A DNA stretch of 64,000 nt from Prochlorococcus sp. AG-388-E21 (GTDB lineage: Bacteria; Cyanobacteriota; Cyanobacteriia; PCC-6307; Cyanobiaceae), in NCBI GenBank assembly GCA_003279855.1, contig QCGO01000001.1, positions 248,001 to 312,000 on the forward strand, given 5' to 3'. The position numbers and the translations under genes were made by a program. Numbering within the stretch: position 1 is the first letter of the stretch; the number at the start of each line of letters is the position of its first letter. Below, one piece after another: positions 18,840 to 29,768 of this stretch. The notes under the pieces are model-generated. The model worked only from the letters and a program-made list of their open reading frames with translations, was not told the DNA's origin and did no database searches.

Positions 18840-19271
18840 ATGAATATAAATAAGAATGGAAATTCTTTAAAAAATAACCTTTACGATGCTAATAAAATAA
18901 ATTCTAAAAAAATAAAATTATTTAATTTAAAATTTATTCATAGGATATTTGATAGCGTAAATATATCTTTATTAGTTTTGATTTTTATCTTATCTTCTCT
19001 TTCTTTTAATAGTCAAAGAAAATGGACAAGCATTTATAAAAATTTGTTAAAAACAAGAGCAAATAATAATAATCTTATTGACTATATTTCCAAGACTGAA
19101 GAATTTTATATTAATGAAATTGAGTCCCTTAATACTTTTAAAAAAGCAACTCCAAAAGATTTAATTTATCTTGATAGGCAAATTACACAGAATAAAAATA
19201 ATTATTTAAATAAAAAAATTAAATTTATTAAAGATGGATTAAAAGATAGTAAATATCAAAAAGGATATTAA
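18840..19271 (+). CDS. Small bitopic coiled-coil protein directly upstream of ftsI (FtsL-like candidate)
   Basis: Its function is not recognised by sequence. The layout is about 40 basic, Asn/Lys-rich cytoplasmic residues, one transmembrane helix (VNISLLVLIFILSSLSF, about 40-58), then about 80 extracytoplasmic residues with helical, coil-forming character (KWTSIYKNLLKTRANNNNLI and YINEIESLNTFKK). The size (143 aa) and topology are those of the divisome protein FtsL. In many bacteria ftsL is the gene immediately before ftsI, as here. Its TAA overlaps the ftsI ATG by one base, so the two are translationally coupled. FtsL diverges too fast for confident homology, so the identification is inference from position and topology. 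Confidence 0.65.
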   Translation: MNINKNGNSLKNNLYDANKINSKKIKLFNLKFIHRIFDSVNISLLVLIFILSSLSFNSQRKWTSIYKNLLKTRANNNNLIDYISKTEEFYINEIESLNTFKKATPKDLIYLDRQITQNKNNYLNKKIKFIKDGLKDSKYQKGY

Positions 19272-21022
19272 TGAAAAGAAGTAAGAAAATTTTTCATTTA
19301 GTACCTCTCAAAGCTCGAAGGTTTAAGGCTACTTATATATTTTGTTTATTATTGATTTTTGGACTATTTGGAAGGCTTGTAAATTTACAAGTTTTTAGTG
19401 CCGCTGACTTACTAAAAAAAGCGAGATTAATACAATTTACCAAGATTAGTTCTGTAAATAAGAGAAGATCAATAGTAGATAGAAATAATAGATTAGTTGC
19501 TTATGATAAACCTCTCTACAGATTATGGGCTCATCCCAAATACTTTAACTTCCCTGGAGATTCAACTAATAGAGTAAGAACTATTGATGAAGTGGTTAAT
19601 AAATTGACGCCAATTTTAAATGTAAAAGATGAATTTCTTCTATCAAAGTTTGAAAATAAAATGTTAGGAATTGAATTGCTGGATGAAATAACAGAGAATC
19701 AAGCAAAAAAGATCAAAAACCTTCATATTAGTGGTTTGGATCTCGTTAAATATTCTCAAAGATATTATCCTCAACGTAATTTGTATTCAAATCTTATTGG
19801 TTTTGTTAATTATGAGAATAAAGGTTCGGCTGGTCTAGAACTGCATTTAGATAATCAAATCAAAGTATTTAACAAAAGTAATTTGATTAAGAAAGGAGGA
19901 GATGGAACACCTCTCCCAGATAATTCGGGGCCAAGAGATTTTATTAGTGACTACAAGAGTTTAGGATTGACAATAGATTCAAGATTACAGAAAGCTACTT
20001 TTAAAGCTTTAAGTAAACATGTGGTGAAGTGGAACGCAAAGAAAGGCTTTGCAATAGTAATGAATGTAAATAATGGAGAGATCTTATCACTAGCATCAAT
20101 ACCATCTTATGATCCAAATAAATATTGGGATTATGATCCCGAAGTTTTTAGAGGTTGGTATTCTCAAGATTTATTCGAGCCTGGTTCAACTTTTAAACCA
20201 ATAAATCTAGCCTTAGCGTTAGAAGAAAAAGCAATCCAAAAAGATGGTTTAGTTGAAGATAGTGGGGAGGTTAATGTTGGAGGATGGAGCCTTTCAAATT
20301 GGGATAAAAAAGGAAATGGCTATATTGATTATCCAAAAGTTTTACAAGTTTCAAGTAATGTGGGGATGGTAAAAATAATGCAAAATTTGTCGCCTAAGAC
20401 TTATTGGAATTGGCTAAATAAATTAGGGATTAATAAACGTTTGGAGACGGATTTATTTGAATCTACAGCTGGTCAATTAAAGTCAAAAAATATATTTGTT
20501 ACTCAGTCAATTGAGCAAGCAGTAGCATCTTTTGGAAAGGGTTTTTCTATTTCTCCTTTAAAATTAGCTCAACTTCACGCTGTTCTAGCTAATGGGGGAA
20601 GTGAAATAATTCCTCATGTTACTTTAAATTTTAAATCTCACCTTAAAAACTATTCTCCAAAAGAAATCTTTTCTAAAGAGGTATCAAAAACCGTTCTTAA
20701 ATGGATGGAAAGTGTTGTTGATAATGGCAGTGGAAAAGGAGCGAAAATTGATGGATACAGAATTGGAGGGAAAACTGGAACTTCTCAAAAGGCAGTTAAA
20801 GGAAGGTACACTAGTAAAAAGGTTTGTAGTTTTGTAGCCTCTTTTCCTGTTAATAATCCAAAGTATGTTGTCCTTGTTGTTATTGACGAACCTTCAAAAG
20901 CATACGCTTATGGTTCAACGGTTGCAGTGCCAATTGCAAAAGAAATTATAGAAAGTCTAATCGTTATTGAAAAAATACCGCCCCAAATTGAAGAAAACAG
21001 GAAAATTGTTAAAAAACCATGA
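19271..21022 (+). CDS. ftsI: Septal peptidoglycan transpeptidase (penicillin-binding protein 2B/3)
   Basis: FtsI cross-links septal peptidoglycan in the periplasm. A single N-terminal membrane anchor (TYIFCLLLIFGLFGRLVNLQ) precedes the dimerisation/pedestal domain (RRSIVDRNNRLVAYD). The transpeptidase domain follows with all motifs: catalytic Ser in PGSTFKPINL near residue 305, SSN near residue 361, and KTGTSQK near residue 500. There are no PASTA repeats. The length is 583 aa. It starts at 19,271, overlapping the last base of the upstream bitopic gene. tal follows after about 90 bp. Confidence 0.95.
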   Translation: MKRSKKIFHLVPLKARRFKATYIFCLLLIFGLFGRLVNLQVFSAADLLKKARLIQFTKISSVNKRRSIVDRNNRLVAYDKPLYRLWAHPKYFNFPGDSTNRVRTIDEVVNKLTPILNVKDEFLLSKFENKMLGIELLDEITENQAKKIKNLHISGLDLVKYSQRYYPQRNLYSNLIGFVNYENKGSAGLELHLDNQIKVFNKSNLIKKGGDGTPLPDNSGPRDFISDYKSLGLTIDSRLQKATFKALSKHVVKWNAKKGFAIVMNVNNGEILSLASIPSYDPNKYWDYDPEVFRGWYSQDLFEPGSTFKPINLALALEEKAIQKDGLVEDSGEVNVGGWSLSNWDKKGNGYIDYPKVLQVSSNVGMVKIMQNLSPKTYWNWLNKLGINKRLETDLFESTAGQLKSKNIFVTQSIEQAVASFGKGFSISPLKLAQLHAVLANGGSEIIPHVTLNFKSHLKNYSPKEIFSKEVSKTVLKWMESVVDNGSGKGAKIDGYRIGGKTGTSQKAVKGRYTSKKVCSFVASFPVNNPKYVVLVVIDEPSKAYAYGSTVAVPIAKEIIESLIVIEKIPPQIEENRKIVKKP

Positions 21023-21112
21023 AATTATTCTAGTTTTTAGTTAATTAGTTCATTATTTAATGATTTCATTTGAAATTGAAGCTATCGTATAAAAATATAT
21101 GGTTATCTAAAA

Positions 21113-22114
21113 ATGAAATCAATTTTAGAACAATTATCTTCTATTACTGTTGTTGTTGCTGATACTGGAGATTTAGATGCGATTAAAAAGTTTCAACCTA
21201 GAGATGCCACTACTAATCCATCACTAATATTGGCTGCGGCTAAGAATCCTGATTACATAAAATTAATAGATCAAGCTTTGGAAAGCTCAAGAAAATCCCT
21301 ACCTGTTGGCTTTTCTGAAAGTGAATTAATTAAAGAGACTATAGATCAGGTTTCAGTATTTTTTGGCAAGGAGATTCTTAATCTTATTTCCGGAAGAGTA
21401 TCTACAGAAGTTGATGCAAGACTAAGTTTTGATACAGAAGCAACAGTTACAAAAGCGAGAAAGTTAATAAATCACTATAAAAGTTTTGGAATAGATAAAG
21501 AAAGAATATTGATTAAGATCGCTTCAACTTGGGAAGGAATTAAGGCAGCTGAAATTTTAGAAAAAGAAGGTATTAAATGTAATTTAACTTTACTTTTTAA
21601 TTTCTGCCAAGCTGTAGCCTGTGCTAATGCAAAAATAACCTTAATCTCGCCTTTCGTAGGGCGAATATTGGATTGGCATAAAGCAAAAACTGGTAAAGAT
21701 AACTTTGTAGGGTCTGAAGATCCAGGTGTTATATCAGTAACCAAAATCTACAATTATTTTAAAGAAAAAGGATTTAAAACTGAAGTCATGGGTGCAAGCT
21801 TTAGAAATATAGATGAAATAAAAGAATTGGCAGGATGTGACTTGCTAACTATTGCTCCAAAATTTTTAGACCAACTTAATAGAGAGGAGGGGGAATTAAT
21901 TAAAAAATTAGATGAAGATACTCAATCCAATAGTTCTATTGATTATAAATTTGATGAGAAAGACTTTAGATTAAGTATGTTAGAGGATCAAATGGCAAGT
22001 GAAAAGCTTAGTGAAGGAATAACAGGCTTCAGCAAAGCAATAGAAGAATTAGAAGAGTTGTTATTAAAAAGACTCTCGGAAATTAATAATCAAAAATTAA
22101 TTTCGACAACTTAG
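21113..22114 (+). CDS. tal: Transaldolase
   Basis: Transaldolase moves a dihydroxyacetone unit between sugar phosphates in the pentose phosphate pathway. In marine picocyanobacteria and their phages it supports night-time or infection-time NADPH production. The TalB-type barrel is clear: [20 protein letters not shown] and TNPSLIL at the N-terminus, [19 protein letters not shown] with the Schiff-base Lys near residue 136, and [14 protein letters not shown]. The length (333 aa) fits. A weak 14-bp dyad (ATTTCAttTGAAAT) sits about 40 bp upstream. The gene ends in a 25-bp convergent gap with the flavoprotein gene. Confidence 0.97.
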   Translation: MKSILEQLSSITVVVADTGDLDAIKKFQPRDATTNPSLILAAAKNPDYIKLIDQALESSRKSLPVGFSESELIKETIDQVSVFFGKEILNLISGRVSTEVDARLSFDTEATVTKARKLINHYKSFGIDKERILIKIASTWEGIKAAEILEKEGIKCNLTLLFNFCQAVACANAKITLISPFVGRILDWHKAKTGKDNFVGSEDPGVISVTKIYNYFKEKGFKTEVMGASFRNIDEIKELAGCDLLTIAPKFLDQLNREEGELIKKLDEDTQSNSSIDYKFDEKDFRLSMLEDQMASEKLSEGITGFSKAIEELEELLLKRLSEINNQKLISTT

Positions 22115-22139
22115 ATTTAATTTTTATTAAAACATAAAA

Positions 22140-23273
22140 TTAATCTTTGCTTTTTGTTAGAAGTCTCTTGATAACTCTCATCGCGATGTCTTCGTAATTC
22201 ATTTGACCAGATAATATTTGAGCAATACGTTGAGGGGCTGTTTTCCTTTTGACACCTAATTGATATCCAGTTCTTGGGAATCTATAAAAGATTTGAGCAA
22301 TTCTCTTTCCCCATGCCATGGATTTTCCCCATTCATTATTAATGTTTGTTGAATAATTATTTAAATCATTATTATTTCTGGACAAACAGTGGTCAATACT
22401 TTCTGCAGCAAAATAACTACTAATTAGTGAAGGTCTAATACCTTCTGCCAAAAATGGATCGCAAAGTGAGGCTGCATCCCCCACCGCAATTACTCTATCT
22501 CCATTGAGCTTGTTTAGACCATTCCAAATTCTTAGTTTTTTATGAACCACCTTAAAAGATAAATCTTCAAATCCGAAACTTTTTATTACCTTGTTAAAGA
22601 GGTCTTTATTTTCTAGAGGTTCATTATTTATAAAAGTGCCTAATCCAATATTGACACTGTCTTTTAATGGAAATTCCCAAGCAAATCCATACCTAACAAA
22701 TCCAAACTCAAATCTAACTGAATCTTTAGGAATATTCCCTAATCCTTTTAACCTCAAGGCGATAGTATTGGCAAATTTTGGCTTTCTTGGACCTAAGTTG
22801 AAATATCCAGCCCATTTGGATTGTGAACCGTCAGCAATAACAAGAAATTTAGATTTATATGTAACTTTATTGCTGCATTTTATTATCCAAGTTTTATTTT
22901 GCTGCGTTATTTTTTCGACCTGTACTGGTCTTAGTATCTCTCCGCCATATTTTATAGCTTCATCAAGTAATAATTTATCTAATTTTTCTCTTCTAATTAT
23001 CCAAAAAGGTGATTCACCACTAAGGTCGGCAACAACTTTATCAGATGACTCCCATCTGAATTCAACATTCCTGATTTTAGATTCTATTGATTCATCTATA
23101 TCTAATGGGAGATATTTTTTCATTGAGGATGCCATCCCTCCTGCGCAGGGCTTTATATTTCCTGATGCCTCCTTCTCTATAATTAAAACTGAATAGCCTT
23201 TCTTTGATAAATTAAGTGCTGTAGAAGAACCTGAGAGACCTCCTCCAATAATTATAATGTCGAATTCCTTCAA
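22140..23273 (-). CDS. FAD-dependent oxidoreductase of the geranylgeranyl reductase family
   Basis: The N-terminal Rossmann motif [20 protein letters not shown] and the second FAD motif [19 protein letters not shown] near residue 260 are intact. That pair, with [14 protein letters not shown]-like [15 protein letters not shown], marks the geranylgeranyl reductase/digeranylgeranylglycerophospholipid reductase branch. ChlP proper is a related but distinct paralogue, so the substrate here is unknown; an isoprenoid chain is likely. The length is 377 aa. The start overlaps the frr stop by 4 bp, so it is coupled downstream of frr in the pyrH-frr run. Confidence 0.8.
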   Translation of the reverse strand: MKEFDIIIIGGGLSGSSTALNLSKKGYSVLIIEKEASGNIKPCAGGMASSMKKYLPLDIDESIESKIRNVEFRWESSDKVVADLSGESPFWIIRREKLDKLLLDEAIKYGGEILRPVQVEKITQQNKTWIIKCSNKVTYKSKFLVIADGSQSKWAGYFNLGPRKPKFANTIALRLKGLGNIPKDSVRFEFGFVRYGFAWEFPLKDSVNIGLGTFINNEPLENKDLFNKVIKSFGFEDLSFKVVHKKLRIWNGLNKLNGDRVIAVGDAASLCDPFLAEGIRPSLISSYFAAESIDHCLSRNNNDLNNYSTNINNEWGKSMAWGKRIAQIFYRFPRTGYQLGVKRKTAPQRIAQILSGQMNYEDIAMRVIKRLLTKSKD

Positions 23274-23818
23274 ACTTTTAGAATTTCTTTCTCCTTTTCG
23301 GATAATTTAGTTTCTATTAAAGAAATATATTTGTCAGTAAATTTTTGTATCTCTAATTGATTATCTCTTGATACATCTTTTGATATTAAACCTTCTTTCT
23401 CATCTTTTTTTTCTTTGTCAACAGCATCCCTTCTAATATTTCTTAGCGCTACTTTACCTTCCTCCGCGTATTTAGAAGCTAACTTGCAAAACTCTTTTCT
23501 TCTTTCTTCAGTTAATGGTGGGACATTTATTCTTATCACCTTCCCATCATTGTTTGGAGTGATACCTAAATCACTTACTGAGATTGCTTTTTCAATAGTT
23601 TGTAGGGAAGAAATATCAAATGGTTGTATTGAAATTGTTTGTGAATCTATAGTTGATATTGAGGCAAGTGATTTAATGGGGGTTTCTGCTCCATAATACT
23701 CAACACTAATTCTGTCTAATAATGATGCGTTAGCCCTCCCAGTCCTAATAGTATTAAAGTTTCTTTGAGTGGCTTCAACACTTTTGTTCATACTCGATTG
23801 AATTTCTTGTTCTTTCAT
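23270..23818 (-). CDS. frr: Ribosome recycling factor
   Basis: RRF, with EF-G, splits the post-termination ribosome. The family signature is present from start to end: a helical N-terminus ([20 protein letters not shown]), [26 protein letters not shown], then [20 protein letters not shown] and ALRNIRRDA. The length (182 aa) is exactly that expected. It lies 28 bp downstream of pyrH, the conserved pyrH-frr pairing seen across bacteria. Confidence 0.98.
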   Translation of the reverse strand: MKEQEIQSSMNKSVEATQRNFNTIRTGRANASLLDRISVEYYGAETPIKSLASISTIDSQTISIQPFDISSLQTIEKAISVSDLGITPNNDGKVIRINVPPLTEERRKEFCKLASKYAEEGKVALRNIRRDAVDKEKKDEKEGLISKDVSRDNQLEIQKFTDKYISLIETKLSEKEKEILKV

Positions 23819-23846
23819 AATTAGAAATAATTAACTTAAATAAGTT

Positions 23847-24551
23847 TTAACTTATTAAAGAGCCTATAGACTCTCCGGCAACAGCTCTGGAGATATTCCC
23901 TTTTTTAAAAATATCAAAAACCATAATTGGAATATTATTATCTTTACATAGAGCAATAGCAGTACTGTCCATCACAGCGATTTCATCACTAAGAACTTGT
24001 TGATATGTGAGAGAGGAGTACTTTTTTGCTTCTTTAAATTTATTTGGATCACGATCATAAACTCCATCAACTTTTGTCGCCTTCATAACAACTTCAGCAT
24101 TTATTTCGGCGGCTCTCAACGCAGCAGTAGTATCTGTAGTAAAAAATGGATTTCCACAACCACCTCCAAAAACTACAACTCTTCCTTTCTCTAAATGTCT
24201 CATTGCTCTCCTTCTAATATAAGGTTCGGCAATTTCTTGCATCTCTATCGCTGTTTGTACTCTAGTTTCAACTCCAACTCTTTCTAATCCATCTTGAAGG
24301 GATATAGCATTCATCACTGTTGCTAACATCCCTACATAGTCAGCTGTAGCTCTGTCCATACCATCAGCAGAACCTTTTAGTCCTCTAAATATGTTGCCGC
24401 CCCCAACAACTATTGCAAGTTGAACTTTATTTGCGATTACTTTTTCAACATCTTCAGCTATTGATTGAACTATCGCAGGGTCTATACCGTACGGTTTATC
24501 TCCCATTAGTGCTTCACCACTAAGCTTTAAAAGTACTCTTTTGTAAGTCAT
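23847..24551 (-). CDS. pyrH: UMP kinase
   Basis: PyrH phosphorylates UMP to UDP and is a hexameric amino-acid-kinase-fold enzyme. [15 protein letters not shown] at the N-terminus, [26 protein letters not shown] and [19 protein letters not shown] are all characteristic. The length is 234 aa. It heads the run pyrH-frr-geranylgeranyl-reductase-like. The 129 bp upstream, up to cobO, hold no gene and show no obvious regulatory element. Confidence 0.98.
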   Translation of the reverse strand: MTYKRVLLKLSGEALMGDKPYGIDPAIVQSIAEDVEKVIANKVQLAIVVGGGNIFRGLKGSADGMDRATADYVGMLATVMNAISLQDGLERVGVETRVQTAIEMQEIAEPYIRRRAMRHLEKGRVVVFGGGCGNPFFTTDTTAALRAAEINAEVVMKATKVDGVYDRDPNKFKEAKKYSSLTYQQVLSDEIAVMDSTAIALCKDNNIPIMVFDIFKKGNISRAVAGESIGSLIS

Positions 24552-24680
24552 TCAATAATCATACTTTTATGACCTTAGCAAGTAAATATACAGAATTTCT
24601 TTTTTAGGATAATAATGCTTGCGTCTTTAAACAATTCTCAATCGAAAAACAGAAAAACAAATTAAAATTCCATTAAAATT

Positions 24681-25376
24681 CTAATACTCCACACACTCTT
24701 GAGCTTTTATTCCCTGTTCTTTAAAAGGATGCCTAATTAATTTCATCTCTGTTACGAGATCAGCTTGATTAATGATTGATTCGGAAGCTCCTCTTCCAGT
24801 TAAAACTATGTGATTTTTTCTATTATTAAGACTTTTTATAAACTTAATTATTTCTTCTGGAGAAAGATATCCAAGTTTAGTTGCGATATTTATTTCATCA
24901 AGGATTACAAGTTTATATGATTCATCTGTGATGAATCTCTTAGCAACTTGCCAAGCTTCTTTAACTAATTCTTCATCCCTTACTCTATCTTGTGTTTCCC
25001 AAGTAAATCCCTCTCCTAGTGAATGCCATGAAATATTTGATGATAAATTTTTAAGTGCTTTTTCTTCCCCAGTAGTCCAACCACCTTTAATAAATTGAAT
25101 AATTGCCACTTTATGACCATGCCCAATAGTTCTTAACGCCATGCCCAAAGAGGCAGTTGTTTTCCCTTTCCCATTTCCAGTAAAAACAATTAATAAACCT
25201 TTTTTTGTCTTCCTTACTTGCAATCTCTTTGATTGCACTTCTTTTCTTTTTTGCATTCTTTTTTTATACAGACTCTCATCTGTTTCAGGAGATAAATTTC
25301 CTCCTATCCCAAGTTCTTTAGCCTGTACATCAAGACTAGTTAAATTCTTTGAAGAGGGTTTTGTCTCATTAGCCAT
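24681..25376 (-). CDS. cobO: Cob(I)yrinic acid a,c-diamide adenosyltransferase
   Basis: CobO/BtuR-type enzymes attach the 5'-deoxyadenosyl group of ATP to cobalt in corrinoids. The P-loop GNGKGKTTASLGMALR near residue 72 is characteristic of the family, as are AIIQFIKGGWTTGEEKAL, and LVILDEINIATKLGYL near residue 155, and HIVLTGRGASES. A basic ~60-residue N-terminal extension precedes the domain. The length is 231 aa. It belongs with cobK (6,447) to the window's corrin pathway genes. The gene follows the integrase on the same strand after 20 bp. Confidence 0.95.
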   Translation of the reverse strand: MANETKPSSKNLTSLDVQAKELGIGGNLSPETDESLYKKRMQKRKEVQSKRLQVRKTKKGLLIVFTGNGKGKTTASLGMALRTIGHGHKVAIIQFIKGGWTTGEEKALKNLSSNISWHSLGEGFTWETQDRVRDEELVKEAWQVAKRFITDESYKLVILDEINIATKLGYLSPEEIIKFIKSLNNRKNHIVLTGRGASESIINQADLVTEMKLIRHPFKEQGIKAQECVEY

Positions 25377-25396
25377 AAAATAACTTTTAACTCAGA

Positions 25397-26575
25397 TTAT
25401 AGTGATTTAAAAACTTCACGTTTTTTATATTTTGAAAGTGCATTATTGACAGCTTGTTGTTGATCTCGTTTTGTTATCCAGTGATGGTAAGTTTGAGTAT
25501 GTAGGCTGACGGAATGTCCCATCATTCTTGCGGCAACTGTATCAGGTAGATCGTAGAAGATCGTCCTAACAGCCCAAGCATGTCTTAAGTCATAAGGTTT
25601 GATTTTAAGGGAATAACGTTTAAATTGATCAGTTATTTTTTTTCCAATATTTTGCAAAGTTGTAACTCTAAGATCTCTATTGATTTTTGGAAGTAATTCT
25701 GGATCTTTGCCTAATTTACAAAGTTCAAATTTATCTATCCATTTAGGATGAAAAGGCCAAACCTGATGTTCTCCTGTTTTTGTAGTAGGCAAAACTCTAA
25801 TAATTTTGTCTCCAGAATTAGTTAATGAGCTTAAGTCACAAAAAAATACTTCATGATTTCTTAAACCATATGTAGCCATAAGCCCGAAAACATATTTCCA
25901 TGATTTGTTTGGTATATTTTCCCATAGATTTTCAATTATCTCGTCAGTAGGAAGATCCCTAAAGCTTGCTTTATTTAGACCATATCCTTTAGCCATTAAT
26001 TTCCAATCTTCAGGAAGTTTATGTTCTAAAAATTTTGCCAAAACACCCAGGGAAGTCGCGCATTGTTTTCTACTTCTGCTCCCTTCTTTATAAGTTTTTA
26101 ATGTGGTTGTAAAAATATTATCTAAATTTTCAGTATTAGTATCATTTTGGATGGATATCATTCTATTAATGTAGGGCTTATAGGAGCTTCTCCAAGTTGT
26201 TTTTCGAGCGCTTGTTAAGTATTCGTTTTTATTTTCCCTAAAAAAATATTTCTCAAAATCATTAAGTCTAGTTAAAAATTTCAATTCTTCTTTTATTTCC
26301 TTTTTATCAGAATTTTTTACCCAATTGATCCAATCAAATTGATTTAACTCTAATTGCAAAGTTATCAATTGTAATTTTTTCTTGGCTTCTTCTAAGCCAT
26401 TAAAATCAGCTTTAAGTCCAAGAGATATTCGTTGAACCGTAAAGTCATTTTTATTATTTTTTGAAGGTAGTGAACCTCTAATGTTTAATGTCTCACCTCT
26501 TTTTTCAATTCTAAGTTTGCTTCCTTCAGTAGCAAATTTATCATTGACATTATTAATTTCCTGAATTACGTTCAT
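25397..26575 (-). CDS. Tyrosine recombinase (phage-integrase family), apparently intact
   Basis: This is a site-specific recombinase of 392 aa. The catalytic pentad is complete in the C-terminal domain: the first Arg in MATYGLRNHEVF, the Lys in TKTGEHQVW, HxxR-like His/Arg in KPYDLRHAWAVR, the second His in MMGHSVSLHTQTYHHW, and the Tyr in the same stretch (TYHHW). An N-terminal arm-binding region and a core-binding (SAM-like) region precede it. No adjacent phage genes, excisionase or transposon ends are visible, and the codon use looks native. It may be a long-resident recombinase with a host role or a remnant of an element. It is divergent from hemH by 65 bp. Confidence 0.88.
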   Translation of the reverse strand: MNVIQEINNVNDKFATEGSKLRIEKRGETLNIRGSLPSKNNKNDFTVQRISLGLKADFNGLEEAKKKLQLITLQLELNQFDWINWVKNSDKKEIKEELKFLTRLNDFEKYFFRENKNEYLTSARKTTWRSSYKPYINRMISIQNDTNTENLDNIFTTTLKTYKEGSRSRKQCATSLGVLAKFLEHKLPEDWKLMAKGYGLNKASFRDLPTDEIIENLWENIPNKSWKYVFGLMATYGLRNHEVFFCDLSSLTNSGDKIIRVLPTTKTGEHQVWPFHPKWIDKFELCKLGKDPELLPKINRDLRVTTLQNIGKKITDQFKRYSLKIKPYDLRHAWAVRTIFYDLPDTVAARMMGHSVSLHTQTYHHWITKRDQQQAVNNALSKYKKREVFKSL

Positions 26576-26640
26576 TAACTTATATAATTACTCTTATAAT
26601 GACGTTCACGATGTCTATTTTCAATCTCCATAAAATTTAA

Positions 26641-27816
26641 ATGGAAAAAGTAGGCGTCTTATTAATGAATCTTGGCGGCCCTGAAAGGATTACAGATGTA
26701 GGTCCATTTTTATATAATTTATTTTCTGACCCTGAAATAATTAGGCTTCCCGTCCCAGCATTTCAGAAACCTTTAGCCTGGTTAATAAGTACGCTTAGAA
26801 GTACTACTTCACAACAGGCTTACCTTTCAATAGGTGGAGGATCTCCTATTCGAAGGATTACGGAACAACAAGCTAGAGAATTACAAAGCAAATTAAGAGA
26901 TAAAGGTTTAAATGTAACAACTTATATAGCTATGAGATACTGGCATCCTTTCACAGAATCAGCCATCGCTGATATGAAAGCAGACGGGGTAGATCAAATT
27001 GTCGTATTGCCTCTTTACCCACACTTTTCTATAAGTACAAGTGGTTCGAGTTTTAGAGAATTAAAAAAATTAAGAGACTCTGATTCTGAGTTTAAAAAAA
27101 TACCAATGAGATGTGTTAGAAGTTGGTTTAGTCAATCAGGTTACTTAAAGTCCATGGTTGAACTCATTTCGGAACAAATATCGCTCTGTGAATCTCCTGA
27201 TATTGCACATATCTTTTTTACAGCTCATGGAGTCCCGAAAAGTTATGTGGAGGAAGCAGGAGATCCATATAAAGAACAAATAGAAGATTGTTCACTACTA
27301 ATTATTGATGAACTTGAAAAATATTTAGGTCATACCAATCCTTACACTCTGTCTTATCAAAGTAGGGTAGGTCCAGTTGAATGGTTAAAACCGTACACAG
27401 AAGAAGTTTTGACAGATCTTGGTAAAGCTAAAGTAAAAGATTTAATTGTAGTTCCAATAAGCTTCGTAGGAGAACATATTGAAACTTTACAGGAAATTGA
27501 TATTGAATATAAAGAAATTGCTGAGAAAGCCGGGATTGTTAATTTTAGAAGGGTAAAAGCATTAAATACACACCCTACCTTTATTGAGGGTTTAAGTGAA
27601 CTAGTTGTTTCTTGCCTAGAAGGACCTCTAATTAATATAGAGAAAGCTTCTGAATTGCCTGAGAAAGTTAAATTATACCCTCAGGAAAAATGGCAATGGG
27701 GTTGGAATAATAGCTCAGAAGTTTGGAACGGCAGGGTTGCTATGATCGTCTTCCTTATTCTTTTTATTGAACTTATCTCAGGTTCTGGGCCTCTTCATAA
27801 ATTAGGGATTTTATAA
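26641..27816 (+). CDS. hemH: Ferrochelatase with C-terminal chlorophyll-binding-like tail
   Basis: HemH inserts iron into protoporphyrin IX to make protohaem. The catalytic domain spans residues 1-320: [55 protein letters not shown] with the conserved His, and [20 protein letters not shown] Pro-rich linker follows, then a single C-terminal membrane helix with the LHC-type motif [12 protein letters not shown] (residues about 360-385). That tail is typical of cyanobacterial and plastid type II ferrochelatases; it helps dimerise and can bind pigment. The length is 391 aa. No FCII-type regulator is visible upstream. Confidence 0.97.
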   Translation: MEKVGVLLMNLGGPERITDVGPFLYNLFSDPEIIRLPVPAFQKPLAWLISTLRSTTSQQAYLSIGGGSPIRRITEQQARELQSKLRDKGLNVTTYIAMRYWHPFTESAIADMKADGVDQIVVLPLYPHFSISTSGSSFRELKKLRDSDSEFKKIPMRCVRSWFSQSGYLKSMVELISEQISLCESPDIAHIFFTAHGVPKSYVEEAGDPYKEQIEDCSLLIIDELEKYLGHTNPYTLSYQSRVGPVEWLKPYTEEVLTDLGKAKVKDLIVVPISFVGEHIETLQEIDIEYKEIAEKAGIVNFRRVKALNTHPTFIEGLSELVVSCLEGPLINIEKASELPEKVKLYPQEKWQWGWNNSSEVWNGRVAMIVFLILFIELISGSGPLHKLGIL

Positions 27817-27950
27817 ATTATATATTATTAAAAAATATCTAAAACTACATCACGAGCAATTAAATTTCTAAGTAATTTTTGACATTACATTTCCAAAATG
27901 GGCAATATTTTTTAATTAAGTTTATTATTTAAATAGATTTATTTTCTTTA

Positions 27951-29714
27951 GTGACGATTACTTCGACATCTTTATCAAAAGATGATTCAGAAAAAAATTA
28001 CCCCATATGGATTACAGGTGCTGAAGCACTAATGGATTCACTAAAAGTTCATGATGTAAAAGTGATATTTGGATATCCAGGCGGCGCCATACTTCCTATT
28101 TATGATGCGGTACATAAAGCAGAAAATGATGGATGGTTAAAACATTACATGGTAAGGCATGAGCAGGGAGGATCCCATGCTGCAGATGGATATGCTAGGT
28201 CAACTGGTGAGGTAGGGGTTTGTTTTGGTACTTCAGGTCCAGGGGCTACGAACCTAGTAACTGGTATTGCAACAGCTCAAATGGATTCAGTTCCATTAGT
28301 AGTAGTTACTGGTCAAGTTCCAAGACCTTCTATAGGAACGGATGCTTTTCAAGAGACTGATATTTTTGGAATTACACTCCCTATCGTTAAGCATTCATGG
28401 GTTGTAAGAGATCCGTCTGATATAGCAAAAGTAGTTTCAGAGGCGTTTTTTATTGCTTCTTCTGGAAGACCTGGCCCAGTTTTAATTGATATACCAAAAG
28501 ATGTTGGTCAAGAATTCTTTAATTATGAAAGGATTTTACCTGGTGAGATTATTCCTAAGGGTTTTAAAAGGAATGGAGAAATTAATGACTCTGATATCAA
28601 CCAGGCTATTGAATTGATTCAAGAATCTTCAAGACCTTTGTTATATGTAGGCGGTGGAGCAATATCATCAGGTGCTCATGAGGAAGTGGAAACCTTAGCT
28701 AATAATTATCAAATTCCAGTAACAACTACGTTAATGGGAAAAGGGGTCTTTGACGAAAGGGATGAGTTATCAGTTGGAATGTTGGGAATGCATGGAACCG
28801 CATATGCAAACTTTGCAGTCACGGAATGCGATCTCTTGATCGCTGTAGGTGCGAGATTTGATGATAGGGTTACGGGGAAATTAGATACATTCGCTCCATC
28901 TGCAAAGGTTATTCATATTGATATCGATCCTGCAGAGGTTAATAAAAATAGACGTGTTGATGTTGCTATTGTTTCGGATGTGGCTAAAGCTCTTTCCAAA
29001 ATTAATGAAAAATCTTTTATTAATAAAACCTCCTGCAATACAAAAAATTGGCTAGAAAAAATTAAATTTTGGAAAAATAAGCATCCTTTATTTGTTCCTC
29101 CAGAAGAAGGTGAAATTTATCCTCAAGAAGTTCTTTTGAAAATAAGGGATTTTTCTCCTGAAGCCTTCATCACAACCGATGTAGGTCAACATCAAATGTG
29201 GGCTGCTCAGTATCTTAGAAATGCTCCGAGAAGATGGATAAGTAGTGCTGGTTTAGGAACGATGGGCTTTGGATTGCCTGCAGCCATGGGAGTAAAGGCT
29301 GCCCTGCCTAACGAGGAGGTTATCTGTATAGCTGGAGATGCAAGTGTTTTGATGAATATACAGGAATTGGGTACTTTATCTCAATACGGTTTAAATATTA
29401 AATTAGTGATCATAAATAATCGCTGGCAGGGGATGGTAAGACAGTGGCAAGAAAGCTTTTATGATGAAAGGTACTCCTCCTCTGATATGAGTTGTGGAGA
29501 ACCTGATTTCGTTAAACTCGCAGAATCGTTTGGAGTAAAAGGGTTCTTAATTTCAGAGAGGAAACAATTATTAAATGAGTTTAAATCTGCTTTAGATTTT
29601 GATGGGCCAGTATTAATTAATGTAAGAGTGAGGAGAGGTGAAAATTGCTATCCAATGGTTCCTCCAGGTAAAAGTAATGCTCAAATGGTGGGTTACGTGA
29701 ACAGTGAAAGCTGA
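27951..29714 (+). CDS. ilvB: Acetolactate synthase, large (catalytic) subunit
   Basis: IlvB makes acetolactate or acetohydroxybutyrate from pyruvate using ThDP, the entry to branched-chain amino acids. It is a standard ThDP enzyme: the catalytic Glu motif [16 protein letters not shown] is near residue 72, then [18 protein letters not shown], and the ThDP/Mg motif [19 protein letters not shown] near residue 460. The length (587 aa) is normal. The start codon is GTG at 27,951; an upstream ATG is absent. The small regulatory subunit gene is not adjacent, which is usual in cyanobacteria. The 134-bp upstream region shows no leader peptide or attenuator that I can see. Confidence 0.97.
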   Translation: MTITSTSLSKDDSEKNYPIWITGAEALMDSLKVHDVKVIFGYPGGAILPIYDAVHKAENDGWLKHYMVRHEQGGSHAADGYARSTGEVGVCFGTSGPGATNLVTGIATAQMDSVPLVVVTGQVPRPSIGTDAFQETDIFGITLPIVKHSWVVRDPSDIAKVVSEAFFIASSGRPGPVLIDIPKDVGQEFFNYERILPGEIIPKGFKRNGEINDSDINQAIELIQESSRPLLYVGGGAISSGAHEEVETLANNYQIPVTTTLMGKGVFDERDELSVGMLGMHGTAYANFAVTECDLLIAVGARFDDRVTGKLDTFAPSAKVIHIDIDPAEVNKNRRVDVAIVSDVAKALSKINEKSFINKTSCNTKNWLEKIKFWKNKHPLFVPPEEGEIYPQEVLLKIRDFSPEAFITTDVGQHQMWAAQYLRNAPRRWISSAGLGTMGFGLPAAMGVKAALPNEEVICIAGDASVLMNIQELGTLSQYGLNIKLVIINNRWQGMVRQWQESFYDERYSSSDMSCGEPDFVKLAESFGVKGFLISERKQLLNEFKSALDFDGPVLINVRVRRGENCYPMVPPGKSNAQMVGYVNSES

Positions 29715-29768
29715 TTTTTGTACAAATATACAAAATTATAATTATTAACTAAATTAATATAAATACTT

